Shown one piece after another: positions 1-12,390 of a stretch of DNA of 64,000 nucleotides. The stretch is taken from contig NC_035165.2 of NCBI RefSeq assembly GCF_001659605.2, positions 12,210,445 to 12,274,444 of the forward strand. Reading direction: 5' to 3'. Made by a program: the position numbers and the translations under genes. The notes beneath the pieces are model-generated. The model was not told the DNA's origin and ran no database searches. It was given only the letters and a program-made list of their open reading frames with translations. How positions within the stretch are numbered: the first letter of the stretch is position 1; every line of letters starts with the position of its first letter. Source of the DNA: Manihot esculenta. Its lineage: Eukaryota > Streptophyta > Magnoliopsida > Malpighiales > Euphorbiaceae.

Positions 1-200
1 TTAGGCCACAAGGCAGGTATAAGCCAGACCGACAAACCGGGTATTAGTCCCGCTTCACTAGAGGTTTTTAAGGCATTTTATATTAGGTCGCAAGGCAGGA
101 TACATGTCAGGCCGACCAACCTGGTGTTAGTCCTGCTCCTCGAGAAGTTTTTAAGGCATTTGATGCCAGGTCGCAAGGCATGTATGAGCCAGACCACACG
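1..200. repeat. Tandem repeat, about 82-83 bp period
   Basis: Copies start at 1, 83 and 166, each opening with a (T/C)(T/C)AGG(C/T)C(A/G)CAAGGCA-like motif and containing GGTTTTTAAGGCATTT-like sequence. The third copy is partial. Copies differ at several positions, so the array is old. It belongs to the retrotransposon remnant. Confidence 0.7.
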
Positions 201-359
201 ACTAAGAGCGTCGATCCCATCTCACAAAAAGAGAATCACAGGTATGTGTCGCTACTCTTACAATCACTTTCAAAAATCTAAAACTTTTTGCAAAGTTCCA
301 TTGTAGGCGGATGAGACTTTTTGATGATCAATGAGGGTAGGACGAGCTACCAACTGGGC

Positions 360-830
360 AAATGAAGTTTGCAAGAAGCTTGCAAGAGCTAGAAAAATGC
401 CTAGAAATTTGTCAGGCCTGGAAAATGCTTGGAAGCTCGATAGGGCTGAAAAGGCTAAAGAGCTCATCAAGACTAGAAAATGCTCGGAAGTTCGAAAAGG
501 CTAAGGAGGTCGTTAGGGCTGAAAAAATATACAGAAGCTTGTTAGGGCTCCAAAAGGCTAAGGAGCTTGCCAGAACTAGAAAAATGCTCGAAAGCTCGAA
601 AAGGCCAAGGAGCTCGTCAGAACTAGAAAAATACATGGGAGCCCATCATGGCTGTAAAAGGCCAAGAAGTTCATCAGGACTGCAAAAAGTAAAAGAATTC
701 GTCAAGACTGAGAAAATGCTCAGAAGCTCGTCAAGACTGTAAAGATACACGTAAGCCAGTCAGGGTTATAAAAGGCCAGAAAGCCCATCAGGACTAGAAA
801 AGGCCAAGGGGCTCGAAGATTCCCGGATGA
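360..830. repeat. Degenerate tandem array, about 28-32 bp period
   Basis: Variants of a unit resembling AGCTCGTCAAGACTAGAAAA followed by GGCTAAGG recur more than ten times with substitutions and small indels. Because the unit lacks stop codons in some frames, it creates ORFs on both strands (for example 362-742) with low-complexity Lys/Ser/Arg-rich translations. These are unlikely to be proteins. Confidence 0.65.
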
Positions 831-1435
831 TCCCAGGGCTAGAGAGAGCCCAAAAACTAGTCAGAGTATTACTATATCACTCGGATCAATATTTTCCAAA
901 CAAGATCTTGGATCTGATTGGTCGGCAGGGCAAGTAAGAAGAAAGCAAGGACATCATGCGCTCAGTCCGGACAAACAAGTCACATGATTCAGATAATGAA
1001 GAAAACTATTATCTTCGAATCTAAAGAATTGAAGACTAGCAGGGGGATCTTTGATGCTACATGAAACTCGTCCAAAGTAGACAGTGAGCTGTCACCATAA
1101 GACAGGGCTATGTAACAAGGATCTGATGAATCAATACGTGGTTCCACCCGAAGAAAGGAAGGTCCGGATGACCATGGTGTCCAAAACCAAGAGAAAAAAA
1201 AGACCTGGATGCTTTAGGACTGGTCGGTCTCAGGTCAGACAGACTAACCCTCTTAACTTCAGGGCGAGACTCTATAAGGAAGTTATCGTTAACTGCTACA
1301 ATCTAGCAGATTCCCTTTACGTCTGTAATCACGGAATTCCCGACCAATTAGCCAGTGAAGATCTCTTACCAATGAATCGACCATATCTTTATCGGATTAT
1401 CAAGAAATGTTATATTTATCTCTATCGTCTTACCG

Positions 1436-1443
1436 TATAAAAG
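1436..1443 (+). promoter_or_regulatory. TATA box of the LTR remnant
   Basis: TATAAAAG preceded by a pyrimidine-rich stretch. Its place about 200 bp before the likely LTR end fits a retroelement core promoter at the U3/R boundary. Confidence 0.45.
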
Positions 1444-1639
1444 GAGAATGATTACAGAGGCAATTATATGTTATTCTCTCACACCACAACTACTCTTAAG
1501 TTCCAAACATTATACTTGCCCTTCTCTTCAATTTACTGACTTCTATAGGTGCCAACCGCCTCACGTTTTATGTCTTGCAGGTGAACCAATCACAATATAA
1601 CTTCATTTCGACCATGTCATCAATTTATTTTCAGCAACA

Positions 1640-4600
1640 TTACCTTGTAATTTGTATTTTTCAATTGTGTTTTTGCCCTTTTAGCAAAATATAAACAAGT
1701 GATTTATAGTTGAGACTTAAATGAATGGTTCTTCAATTGTTTTTCATAGTTAGTATGATATTAATTTAGCTGATGGATATAGGGCAATTAAATGGTTTAT
1801 AACTATTAACCAATAGTTAATCAATAAATGAAATACATTGGATTAGCTAGATTTGTGGTTGCAAACCCAAATAACTAGTTTGATGGTAGATGCAACCACA
1901 AATAACTAATCTGATGGTGGATGAGGTTGGTTTGGTAGTCTCGAATTCTATTCCTTTTGTGCGTGGAATTTTGAAATCAATAATCTCTGTATCAACATTA
2001 GGAATCAGTTGACAGCTTTGGCAAACCAAACTTAAATCAAACAGCTGTAGCTCTGTTTGTGTTGGGTTGTCCATGCACAGAGAATATATTTTCAGCGTGA
2101 TGAATGGTGGTTGAAGTCATGTTGGGAACGCGTTGCTCAGATGCATCCAAGTATATGCATTTTGAATCCATGATAAATACTCAGGCCTTGCACAATTAAA
2201 GCAGAGGACATGAGATTGTTGTTTAGCAGTGTTGGTGTCAGAAGCAAGTAACTACATAGCTTAGGTTTGCTTCTCCATTTGTCATTTAATGGAATTTGGT
2301 TCTTTGAATACTGATGATGATGATGATAAGACTATAAGTTTTAAATTCTACATAGTTAAAAGATCAAATCAAGGTCCACTTCGCTTGTTTCTTGACTAAC
2401 ATGTTTCCATGTTTCTATCAAGTGCTAGCTACTGCAGCATTAACTATTGCATTTAACTTTGTAATGTGGACTTCTTCTCAGGAGGACGGCTTGTGTTTTT
2501 GGGGAAAGGTAGTGATGGCCAGACAAGTGCAAAAGAACAGACAATTGTAGGGTATCAATGGCAGCATAACTCAAAACAATTGGTGTATTTATTTAACGTA
2601 AAAAATAAAAAAATATTTTATTTATAAAAATATCTTAAATTTTGCAATTTTTTTATGCAATTACATAAATATACTATGTTAATAATCTTATAAAAAATAT
2701 GAAATTGATGAAAATAACAATATATCTAAAAAAAATAACTAATAATATTATTATAAATTAGTATGTTAAATTATTATAAATTGAAATAATATTTTATTAC
2801 ATTATTTATAAAGCATTACTATATTTATCTAATAAATTTGTATAAAATAGTCAATTTACAAACAAATGAAAAGCTTAGAATTTATGAGGTCAAGTATATT
2901 AATTTTATAAAATTTTAAATTTATATTTATAAATTCTGAAATATTATATTTTCAAAAAAGTGATTGGTTGAAAAAGAAAATAAACACCACATTTCATAAG
3001 AGAGACGGTGTCAAAATTTAGAGAATGGATTGATTTTCAAATGACTAATTAATTTCCAAAATGTTATAATATTTCCAACTCCAAAAATAATATTACGTCA
3101 AATTAATAATAAAAATTTTATTTACCAACTTATTTAAAAATGGAGAGCATAAAAGAAAAGGTGGAAACGACAAACAAATGACAGCAACGACATAACAGCA
3201 CAAGTGACGACACAAAAAACACAACTATCGTCATTACAATAATAAATCACGCAACCAAACCAAATCCTGTGATCATATCCATTAATTTTAAAATTTTACT
3301 ATTTAATATTTATTTTATAAAAAAATTCATCAATTAATCTATAATTTTTTTTAAAAAAAATACTAATTATTTATTAAATATTTAACTATTTAATTTCTAT
3401 ATTTTAAAAAAATATTACTTCTTTCATTTTATAATTTTTTTATTTTTTTTAATTATCTTAAAATTATTTATTTTTTATACTGTAATAATATATAAATTAA
3501 TTATTATAATTCTATTTAATTTTATTTTATTTTTAAAAAATCTTTTAAAATATATTTTAATATTTAATAAAATTTAATATTTTTAAAATGAGTATAATAA
3601 AAAATTAATAAAAAAATTTATTTTTTAATATATATAAAAAAGTAAAGTGAATAAAACTGATGAAATGAAAGAGTAATTAATTTTTTAAATTTTAAAATAT
3701 ATATTAATTAATCATTTTATATTAAAAATATTATAAATTTTTTATAATATTTAATAATTAAAATTAATAAAATAATTAATCAATTAAAAAGAAAAAAAGA
3801 AGTAGATTAAAAGATGAAAAGGAAGGAAAATAAATGCATACCGGAACAAAGGTATAATTAGATACTATCTATTTAATAGGTTGATGTTATTTAGGGAAAA
3901 AAAAAAAGATTTGACTCATAGAAATGTTTGAATGATGCCACGTCAGTTTTGATCGTAATTTTAGTAAATTATTTTTCTATTTCTTTTTTTATTTATTTCT
4001 GATTACATCAAATTGGAGGTTTTCTTCTTGAATTTCATATCAATTTTTTTATTAATTATTTAATAAATAATTCAAATATCCTTTAAAATATAATATTTTT
4101 TAAAATTAGTACTGTTTTATTTAAAATAAATTATTTAATTTATATGTTAGACTTTATCAAATAAAAAGTATATTATTTTAGAATATCTACCAAAAGGATT
4201 TTAAATTTCACGTAATCAAAATACTACACTAAACTGTTAATTTTAAAAACAGAGAATCATGAATTAATTTAGACAAAATTTAAGAAGTTAAAAAATAATT
4301 TCTTATAAAATATTAATGATATTCTTATAAAATATCATTATTGTATTATTTATAACATTTTTTTAATTTTTCATATATTAATATAAGTTATATAATCTTT
4401 GCTATACATAATAATTTTATTTTTATTAAATTATAATTGTATGAATTCTTATAAAAAATATTATAAATATATTTCAAATGATTTTAAAATAAAACTTTAT
4501 TGAAAATGATCTTTTACCACTTTTCATCCAAGTTTTTACTAGGATATTTGAGTATTTGCAGACATTAAAAAAGAAATTCAAAACTTTTAATAATTCTTTT

Positions 4601-5136
4601 TTAAAAAAATCATATATTATTTTATATAATTCATTGCAATTTTTCTATTGTAAGATGAATAGTTCCAAATAGAGTCGAGTGAATTTAAATAGAAGAATAG
4701 TTTATTTTCTTTTTAAAAATTAATTTATTATTAATAAAATGAAATATCAAAAATTAAATTGTTTTTCATTAAAAAAAAGGACTAAATTATAATTTTAGTT
4801 AAACATTAAGGACTATATCACAAATGACTTGAACTATGTCATATATATATAATAAAAAAATATATATATATATATATATTTTAATTTTCTTTTCAAAACC
4901 ATTTTAAAAAAATGAAAATAATTGTTCAAATGATGGAGGTTGTAACTTGATATATTGTAAGCTGAATTTATCCCTAGTGTAATCAAACAATGCGAGTCAA
5001 GATAGAAAAGACTCATGAGGCAAGCAATCAAGATTTCCATAAAAAGAAACTCAGAACTCTTTCTCTCTTTTATCCTTTTTTTCTCCTCGTAGAACTTTGA
5101 GAGAGATAATTTGTCGAAGATCATCCACACAGTCAC
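1640..5136. other. AT-rich intergenic region
   Basis: No gene was recognised. Roughly 2580-4800 is extremely AT-rich with long A and T runs. A near-duplicate of about 30 bp containing AACTA(G/A)T(T/C)TGATGGT(A/G)GATG lies around 1870-1923. The last part should hold the promoter and 5'UTR of the stress-protein gene. Confidence 0.6.
4841..4880. repeat. (AT)n microsatellite
   Basis: Two alternating A/T tracts, 4841-4850 and 4861-4880, separated by an A-rich spacer. Likely length-polymorphic. Confidence 0.85.
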
Positions 5137-5152
5137 AGAGAGAGAGAGAGAG
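5137..5152 (+). repeat. (GA)n tract in 5'UTR
   Basis: Eight GA units directly abut the chosen start codon of the stress-protein gene. GA/CT tracts are common in plant 5'UTRs and core promoters. Confidence 0.7.
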
Positions 5153-7459
5153 ATGAAAGGAATGGATGTGAGAAAAATAGTGGTGGTAGTAGAAGATGTA
5201 GAGGCAGCAAGAACAGCTCTTAAATGGGCTCTTCACAATCTCCTTCGTTCTGGAGATTTTCTAACTCTTCTTCATGTCTTTTCATCTTCCTCCAATTCAA
5301 GCAGCATGGAGAAGTTGAGGCTGCTTCGTCTCAATGGCTTCCAGTTGGCTCTCTCCTTCAAAGATATATGTAACAACAGCTTCTTTAATGTAATCTTGTA
5401 ATATATACCGTGCAACTATTTTTCTTATGTATATATTTACAGGGAAAGAGAGAGAGAGAGAGGATTTGCAATTGATGATGATCTCCATTTCACAGAATTG
5501 TGTTTTTTGCACAGACGAATGTTGAAATTATAGTAACAAAAGGGGATCAAGAAGGAGGGACAATTGCAGCTTTGGTGAGAGAGATGGGTGCCTTTGCTCT
5601 TGTTGTTGGACTCCATCATCAGAGCTTTCTCTACAAGTAAGCTTCTGTTCAAGTTCCCAAGTCTTAAAAAACTCAAACTTTTGTTTTCCCCATCTTTCTG
5701 AAGGCCTAGTAGCTAGCCTAATCCCAGACTACACAATTAGGAATAAAACCATTTCATTTTTAATGATTCCATTCAATATTTTGACGGGCAGAAGGATTCA
5801 AACCTCAAAAGACTCTACAAGAGTTATTCAATTCAATCCTAGTTAATTTGGATATGATTAGAGAGTTGTTGGACGGTCTTATTTAATAGGATAACTCAAT
5901 TAAAGAATTTTGATTTTTCAAAAGTTAAAACTATTTCTTATTTTTTAGTTTTTTTATTGCAACAAGAAATAACCCAATTAAATCACTTTTTAAAAATTCA
6001 TCTCCCAAAAAATAATCTATGTAAACTAAAAGAAGACTATAGTAGCAGCATAGCAGCAATGTTGTCATCAAACTAAGTTTTAGGGTTTTGCCCATTTACC
6101 TTGACCTAGGCATTTATGAACTATTTTATCCCCTACCCTGAAAGCAGCTGCTGCCTGAGAGTGACGGCAAGTGGCTTGACCAGACCAGTGACCCATGAGA
6201 CATGAACCACCACAGTGACAGCACGTGACATGTCCGTAGCAGTTGTAATGAAAGAGCCAAAAAGCTTTTTGGGATCCACCTTGGAAATGGTCCGTAGCAG
6301 TTGTCAGTAATGGTTGGTGAATGATGACTGTGGTTCCCATCGACTCCATTACCTTGTTATGGACATGGTTCCCCTTGTCTTGATCTAAACTGCCTAAATT
6401 TTGCTCAAAATTTCCAATATTTGATTCCCCCTAATCCTAGATTCCTTCGCAAATTTTTAAGCCCTATGAAATCAAATTCTTACTTGTATAAGGCTTTAAA
6501 AGGAACACTACTCAGCTTCTCCGATTCCCATTAAGCACACGATTTAGGAAATAAAATGAATACATTTATCCTTAGTAATTTTTTTTTTATGTTATTTGTA
6601 TCGAGTCGATTTATTAATAAATAAAATATTTTATAAATATATATTTCATTCGTGAAAATTAAATTTTTGATCTCAGTTAAAAAAGAAAAAGAATCACTTA
6701 TTTCAATAATTTTTACACCTTTTATCATTAGAATGAAGGAAGGAATTCTAACACTGTTTTTTTAACTGTTACTGTGTAGGTTGGCAATGGCCCACAGCAA
6801 TATAACAAGCAAATTCAATTGCAAAGTATTAGCCATCAAAGAACCAGCTGCAAGGCCAGCTCGGAGGACCAGGGCAATGCCTCTACCAGTCGACAGCTCA
6901 ACCAGTATGGACTTTTCACAGATCGAGATTGCTACATTAGAGTAAGATTCTCGTCATTTTCTATCATATTTTTACCTGCTCCCCATTTTGTTAAAATCCA
7001 TTCATGCATTCTTATACAGTGTTATGTGATTACATAAGCTCATGGTTTTATGGGTATTATGGTCATTCAGCAAGCAAGTGCAAAGATTCCATCAAGTTGC
7101 AATTTTAAATGATTCGTTTACAATCCTCCATTCATATATACGACAACGAGTCGAATTCAATCTTCATATATTAAAGAATGAATTTGAATTTAGTAATAAT
7201 ACCCATAACAAGTAAAATTTAATTTCATGATTATTAAAAATAAATAATTTAAATTTGATCATATTCAAAAACAGATTAAAATTATTAATAAGTTCAGAAA
7301 TAATAATTTTTAAATTACTTATAGTAGCCATAACTTGAAGCTTGAGGGTTTTGCAGGGTCCCCGATACGCCTCCACCTAAAGTTCCATATACAATCTGTC
7401 CAAACCCATATGCAGTTATTTGGAAATGGAGGAAGTCAAGGAGGAAGAGAACCTCATAA
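5153..7459 (+). CDS. Universal stress protein (UspA)-like protein
   Basis: Four exons give a 207-aa protein: 5153-5389, 5515-5636, 6780-6941 and 7357-7459. All introns are GT-AG and phases join exactly. The N-terminus (MDVRKIVVVVEDVEAARTAL) is the first beta strand and helix of the Usp fold, with ALKWALHNLL and TLLHVF after it. Exon 2 holds TNVEIIVTKGD and FALVVGLH; exon 3 holds FNCKVLAIK; exon 4 is Pro- and basic-rich, ending in WKWRKSRRKR and three further residues. The usual G-x2-G-x9-G-S/T ATP motif is not evident after VVGLH, so it may belong to the class that does not bind ATP. Usp proteins are small stress-linked soluble proteins; the role here is unknown. The ATG at 5153 is preferred because the fold begins there. 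Resemblance to the Arabidopsis At4g13450/At1g69080 group is recall only. Confidence 0.85.
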
Positions 7460-8162
7460 AGGATGACCCAGTTTGATATAATCTCAATCACAGTTTCAGC
7501 TAATCTTAGCTACAGCCAACAGCAAATTTCGAACACGACAAGGGCTTCAGTTTCTGGCTCTTCAGACTTGTCTCACACAGCACATGTCTCGGAATCTGGA
7601 CTTGTTTCGCACATCACACCTCAATATACGGATCAACAGTTGAATTTACAGCAAAAATTTTGAAAGATTTTATCTTGTCATGGTCTTGAAGCAGCTTTCA
7701 GCAATCATTTCCTTCTCAAAGCTAGGTTAGTACGATTAGCAAACTCGGAAAGCCTATGATTTGCCTGTGATGTAAGAGTAGGAACTATAGAGCCATGACA
7801 ATTCGCAGTAAACCAAACCACATGTATAGTAATGAAGTTGCCAAGTGTTAATCTCATAACCAAATGATCAAAAAGAGTAAAAAAATTGTTGCAATGAAGC
7901 AGTGATTGATATTTATACCATGCAATAAAACAGTGGAGAGGCTTAAAAACCACATAACTACGGTTAAGCTTGAAATAGCTTAGCCAGGTGACAATAAAGC
8001 TTGAAATAACGTTTTAACTACTTCATTGGAAGTTGGTGAGAAGACGTTACAAGTGGATCACTAATCTCTTTCATTCCTTTAATTAGCTAATAATCAATCA
8101 AAAAGAATATAGCAGAATGTCAGAATCGAAGCATCAAAAAAATATTGTTTTCAAGTGCTCTT
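7460..8162. other. Convergent intergenic region
   Basis: Lies between the stress-protein gene (+) and the chloroplast-protein gene (-), so it should contain both 3'UTRs and polyadenylation sites. ORFs at 7463-7663 and 7705-7953 show no family resemblance. Nothing else was recognised. Confidence 0.6.
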
Positions 8163-10538
8163 TTATCTTCTACTGTCCTGGTAGTCCTCCTCACTGTCTT
8201 TATCGTTTAAAAAGCCTAGAAATGCAAGAAAACCAAAAAAGAAGAATCCGCCTGACCAGTTTCCTCCCCCACCACCTCCGCCACCTCCGCCACCATCATC
8301 ACCACCAGGTGGGAGTCCGGGTCCCCCATCATCAAGTTGTGGGGTCTTGGTTGGTTCTGAAATACAAACAACCATTGTTACCCATCTTAAACAATACATG
8401 AATTTACACAAACAAATGGGCTTATATAAAATAAACTATTAACACAACCATATAAAACTTACGACTGAAGGGGAATTATATTTATATTTTATAACTCAGT
8501 AAAATTCAAAATAAGGCCGCAGCCAGGATTCCAGTTGTTATATAGCTGGTAATGCTACACCAGTCAGTTATACTGCACGTCGGAGCTTGGTAATTCTAAG
8601 CTAAACTTGCCTCACAGTGACATGGGGCTTATGCTAAAGTCATGGCTGTAGAGCATATGCCTACCACGCTACACCATGCAATTTGTCAATTTACGAGTTA
8701 AGCAAATTACCTCGTACAGGAGCCTTTGTGATCGTTGGTGCCTCACGGGTAACGGTTTGAGTTTGGCCTGAAGCAGAGCATCTTGCATTCTGCAGGAGAT
8801 GGACAGAGAGTTCAGATATTAGAATACAAAGTTGCTCAATGCGTTGACTCTACAGACCTAGAAGTTGGTTAAAAGAATGTAATATTCCTATGTATATCGC
8901 TTGCTCAATGCGTTGACTCTACAGACCTTGAAGTTGGTTAAAAGAATGTAATATTCCTATGTATATCGCTTGGAATATTTTGCTAGTATACACATGGCTT
9001 TTCTAAAATGAGCAGTTCTTTTTTTACCACATTTCTCTTCCAAACTAATAACATAATCAATAAATAATTTGAATGCCAGAAAAAACTTCAGAAATGGTAC
9101 ATTGTAATGGAATTGTAACTTCCCTTCATTTTTATTCAAATTTACACATCCCACAAAATAGATCAACATGATCCATAACAAAATTTTACAAAGAAGAGCT
9201 ATAAGAAAAAGCTTCTTGCTTTAGCAAGATCTCAAAGCTAAGTTCTTGTCCATCATTCCCTTTTTATGAAGGAAAGGGGGAACGGCTAACAACTATTAAG
9301 AAGAATCAAAACAGCCAGTATAAAATGTCACAATTATTATTGATTGTATTATTAAAAAGCATTAACCTGCAAAAAGGTCAACTATTAAATTATTTTCGAA
9401 GTTAATGAAAGAAAACTACAACTTCACATGTTGAAAATATAATAAAAATGGACAAGATCACAAGAAACAAGTATCATAAAAACATGCTAAGGAGTATGGA
9501 TATAATCTTACCATAGCAGAACATGTAATAGAAGCAGACTGTTTTCTATTGGAATGTTTCCTTCCATAAATTGGACATAATTGCTTTTCAAACCCTATTG
9601 AACTGAGAGCAATATTATTAAACCCACTTCGATAATCATAAGGTTGAAGCTGAGTGGAAACACTGACGGGACTACAGCTTGTTTCCTTTTGACCCTTGCG
9701 TGCACTCCTTGTTTTAACTGCATAAACTAATATAAAATCAACAAAGAGAAATTAAATCTGTCTTGACCCCTTGCATCCATAGTTTTAAATTTAAAATGCA
9801 TAAATTACTATTTAAAGGAAAAAGAGAAATTAATCTGTGAACCAAATAACATTGTGTTATGTGTTTGGTCTATCCGTTATCCATAACACATTGACACCCA
9901 GTTAACCGCAGCATAAACATGACACAGATAACCATCATGTATTTTTGTTGGGTAGAGTAGAACTTGACCCATGACACCTAGAATACAAAGTTTTACATCA
10001 AAAGCCCTACTCCACCCAAAACTTATTTATCACATATCATTGAAGTTTGCTGGTAAGTTGAATATTTCAAGGAAGATACAGCCTCTATGAACCATTTGAA
10101 ATGGAGAGTGGAGACAATATTACACTAAGCCAGATTTTAGATTTCAGGACAGTCACAATTTTTTAAAATAGGCATAAAAAAAAAAATCTTTTGCTACAGT
10201 TCAAGAAACTTCCATCCATTAACTTATTCTCTACACTGAAGCTACAGGAGTCCATAACTGACCCTAAACAGCACAAACTTGGCTAGCTTATAATAATAGT
10301 CAAGCTCACTCAAATCTATGAACCTAATCAAGTCCACAAGAATGTGTCCAAAACTACAATCATGTTGTTTTTTAGCATCAAGCCTGCTCACCAATGTAAG
10401 ATTTAAGGGAAATAAGTCACTAAATATGTATTCTATATTTTCCAAGCTTGGAAGTTTGAATTATACGAAACGTACCTGGAGCTGCTAGAGGTAAGATTCC
10501 AACAGAACTCGCAGTAAACGCCAGCATCGAGACAATCA
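8163..10538 (-). CDS. Yellow Leaf 1-like chloroplast glycine-rich protein
   Basis: Read from right to left, coding exons are 10476-10527 (exon from 10538), 9512-9717, 8711-8789 and 8163-8356. All joins are in frame, giving 176 aa. Residues 1 to about 85 are Ser/Thr/Arg-rich and poor in acidic residues, as in a chloroplast transit peptide. An acidic, Pro/Gly-rich linker then leads to an 11-Gly run at about 134-144, NWSGG, and a short hydrophobic segment FFFFGFLAFLGFL at 150-162 that could span a membrane, with an acidic tail ending in DSRR. This layout matches what I recall of plant Yellow Leaf 1 proteins, linked in rice to chlorophyll and photosystem accumulation and to the ATP synthase beta subunit. 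Function here is inferred. A 501-bp intron (10539-11039) lies in the 5'UTR. Confidence 0.75.
8832..8969. repeat. Recent 69-bp tandem duplication in an intron
   Basis: Copies at 8832-8900 and 8901-8969 differ by a single base that I can see (GACCTAGAAG against GACCTTGAAG). It lies in the intron between the second and third coding exons of the chloroplast-protein gene. Confidence 0.9.
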
Positions 10539-10665
10539 CTGGAAGAAATCTAATTTAAGTGAAAGAGGAAAAAATGTTTTAATGTAAATTAGGTGATACG
10601 TCAAAGATTCATGAATTGAATAGCCCATATATTGAAAAGCCAAATTAATACATTCACATGCAAGA

Positions 10666-10687
10666 TTCTTCTTCTTCTTCTTCTTCT
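10666..10687. repeat. (TTC)n microsatellite
   Basis: About seven TTC units inside the 5'UTR intron of the chloroplast-protein gene. An ORF read through here (10632-10985, +) is antisense to that gene's intron and shows no domain. Confidence 0.8.
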
Positions 10688-11039
10688 TTTCTCTCTTTCC
10701 CTCTCCATCAATCTAATAGAAATTAATTATTCGGAGAAAGAAACACATTCAACAATTTATAACATCAATGCTAAAGGAACCGCCACCAGTTGTGTCCTTA
10801 ATAAAAACATTTCAGAACAAGATAAGATAGAAATCAAGCGCCACACAATTACGAGATCAATTTACAAAAATACAAACGCATGCTGCCACTTTAGCTCGGA
10901 ATTGAAACTCAGCTACAATTTTCCGGTAATTAAAAAAAACGGCTCAATAAAATATCACCGAATTGAACTTTTATCAGAACCCTAACCCGTAAATCCAAAC
11001 ATAAATTGTTCAGAATATGAATAATAGAAGGGAATGTAC

Positions 11040-11065
11040 CTGTTTGTCAGGAGAGAGACAAGGCA
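11040..11065 (-). other. 5'UTR exon of the chloroplast-protein gene
   Basis: The splice donor (ACAG|GTAC on the minus strand) is at 11040/11039 and pairs with the acceptor before 10538, leaving 11 untranslated bases before the ATG. The upstream edge is estimated as about 30 bp downstream of the TATA box. Confidence 0.55.
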
Positions 11066-11093
11066 GAAAAGAATTGGAGACGATGAAGAGGAT

Positions 11094-11099
11094 TTTATA
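11094..11099 (-). promoter_or_regulatory. TATA box of the chloroplast-protein gene
   Basis: TATAAA on the minus strand, about 55 bp before the 5'UTR splice donor. It lies between the TGGGCC-rich tandem repeat and the transcribed region. Confidence 0.5.
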
Positions 11100-11140
11100 G
11101 CAAATGCATTATGTAATCGTCACGTAGGCGCACGCGAGGG

Positions 11141-11350
11141 ACCGCCTTATTGTTCAGGCCCAATTCATTTAATACTGGATCGGGTTCTATTTGTGTTTAT
11201 AGGGTCGGCCCATAACCGCCTTAGTGTTCTGGGCCAATTCATTTAATACTGGATCGGGTTATTTGTGTTTGTACGATCGGCCCATAACCGCCTTAATGTT
11301 CGGGCCATTCATTTAATATTGGATCAGGCTTTATTTGTTTATAGGATGCC
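11141..11350 (-). repeat. Triplicated promoter repeat with TGGGCC (site II) motifs
   Basis: Three copies of a 72-74 bp unit start at 11141, 11215 and 11287, each opening ACCGCCTTA(T/G/A)TGTTC and containing CATTTAATA(C/T)TGGATC. GGCCCA/TGGGCC occurs at 11157-11162, 11207-11212, 11230-11235 and 11279-11284. The array starts about 40 bp upstream of the TATA box of the minus-strand chloroplast gene. TGGGCY site II elements are known TCP-factor targets in promoters of growth- and organelle-related plant genes. A regulatory role here is inferred from motif and position. Confidence 0.75.
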
Positions 11351-12390
11351 GCCTATTTAGGATTACAAATTTCAATTTGAAAACACTCGAAATTATGGAA
11401 AACATTTTAAAAATTTTTCAATGTTATGAAAACTAAAAAAAAATATGTCAATGAAAAATATTTTTTCAATTAAAAAAATTAAATTATCTTAAAAAATAAT
11501 TTCCATCTTGAAATTAAAAAAAAATACATTTTTAAAATTTTAATTATTTTATTAAAAATGTATACTTGTATAATATAATGAAAAAAATAACACGTTTCTC
11601 TATGAAAAAGGTTTGTTTTTTTGAAATAATTTTAAAAGAAAATATCTTTTATATAGAAGTTTATTTTGTACAAAATAAATAGAGTTTAATTTATATTAAG
11701 ATAAAATATAATATAATACAAATAAATCATTTAAATAGAATTTTGATAAAAATACTAGCATTTAAAATAATTTTAATCTTTAAGATAATTTGTAAAAAAA
11801 GTTTTAGAAAATATGCAAAATATGAAAATTTTTAGAATTTTCCTACAAACTAAAAACATGAGCTTACATGAGAAAATAAATATATATTAAATTAAAATAA
11901 AGACAAAAGTTATACCAAATAAATAAATAAAATTTACTATTTATTCAGTAGTCTCTCAATTTCTAAAAATTAAAAGAGTTTTAAAATGTCATCAAAGAGA
12001 CTAATTAACAATTTTTTTTAAAAAAATAAAAATTTTAATATATTTTTTTTAAAATTAAGTAATCAATTATTACAAAAATTATAATAAAAAAATTAAATAT
12101 TAAATACTTGATATTTAAGTCAATATAATAATTAATTAATTAATTTTTTTTAAATTTGACAATCATTTTAATATATTTTTTAAAATCGGTTATCATCTAA
12201 TAAAATTTTTTATATAGTGGACTAATAGTAATATTGTCGTTAATAAAACAATAAAACGCAAAGCTGGCTAAAAAATTTAACCCGAGTCAGTCAAAGCTTT
12301 TTGCTTAAAAGACATTGTATTATCTCGCTCCGAGCCACTCAGCTCGAGTTGGTTGTCTTCCTTGGACCAATCTCTCACCCACTCCCACTC
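11351..12390. other. AT-rich divergent intergenic region
   Basis: No gene was recognised. About 11390-12230 is strongly AT-rich with long homopolymer runs. It separates the promoters of two divergent genes: the chloroplast protein to the left and the BED/hAT gene to the right. Confidence 0.6.

Larger units (their letters stand above)
1..1639 (+). mobile_element. LTR-retrotransposon 3' remnant (Ogre/Tat-like LTR)
   Basis: No complete protein gene is visible here. The segment reads like the 3' end of a large plant Gypsy element: tandemly repeated untranslated sequence, then an LTR-like stretch with a TATA box near 1436, then a U5-like tail with a GCAGGTGAACC-type motif near 1578 and a final CAACA at about 1635-1639. 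That tail is typical of Ogre/Tat LTRs, from memory of the family. Several ORFs cross it, but all follow the repeats and none has a recognisable domain. The left end is cut by the window. It could instead be an isolated LTR. An Ogre/Tat-like ORF also lies at the right edge of the window, but relatedness of the two is only inferred. Confidence 0.5.

Noticed and set aside
362..742. 126-aa ORF with regular Lys/Ser/Arg-rich repeats
   Set aside because: It follows a 28-32 bp tandem DNA array that leaves several frames open on both strands; no domain and no splice or start context.
6230..6310. Repeated GTCCGTAGCAGTTGT in an intron of the stress-protein gene
   Set aside because: Only two short copies without further structure; no support for a functional element.
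10632..10985. 117-aa plus-strand ORF
   Set aside because: It lies in the 5'UTR intron of the minus-strand chloroplast gene and begins in a TTC microsatellite; the hydrophobic start comes from repeat translation.
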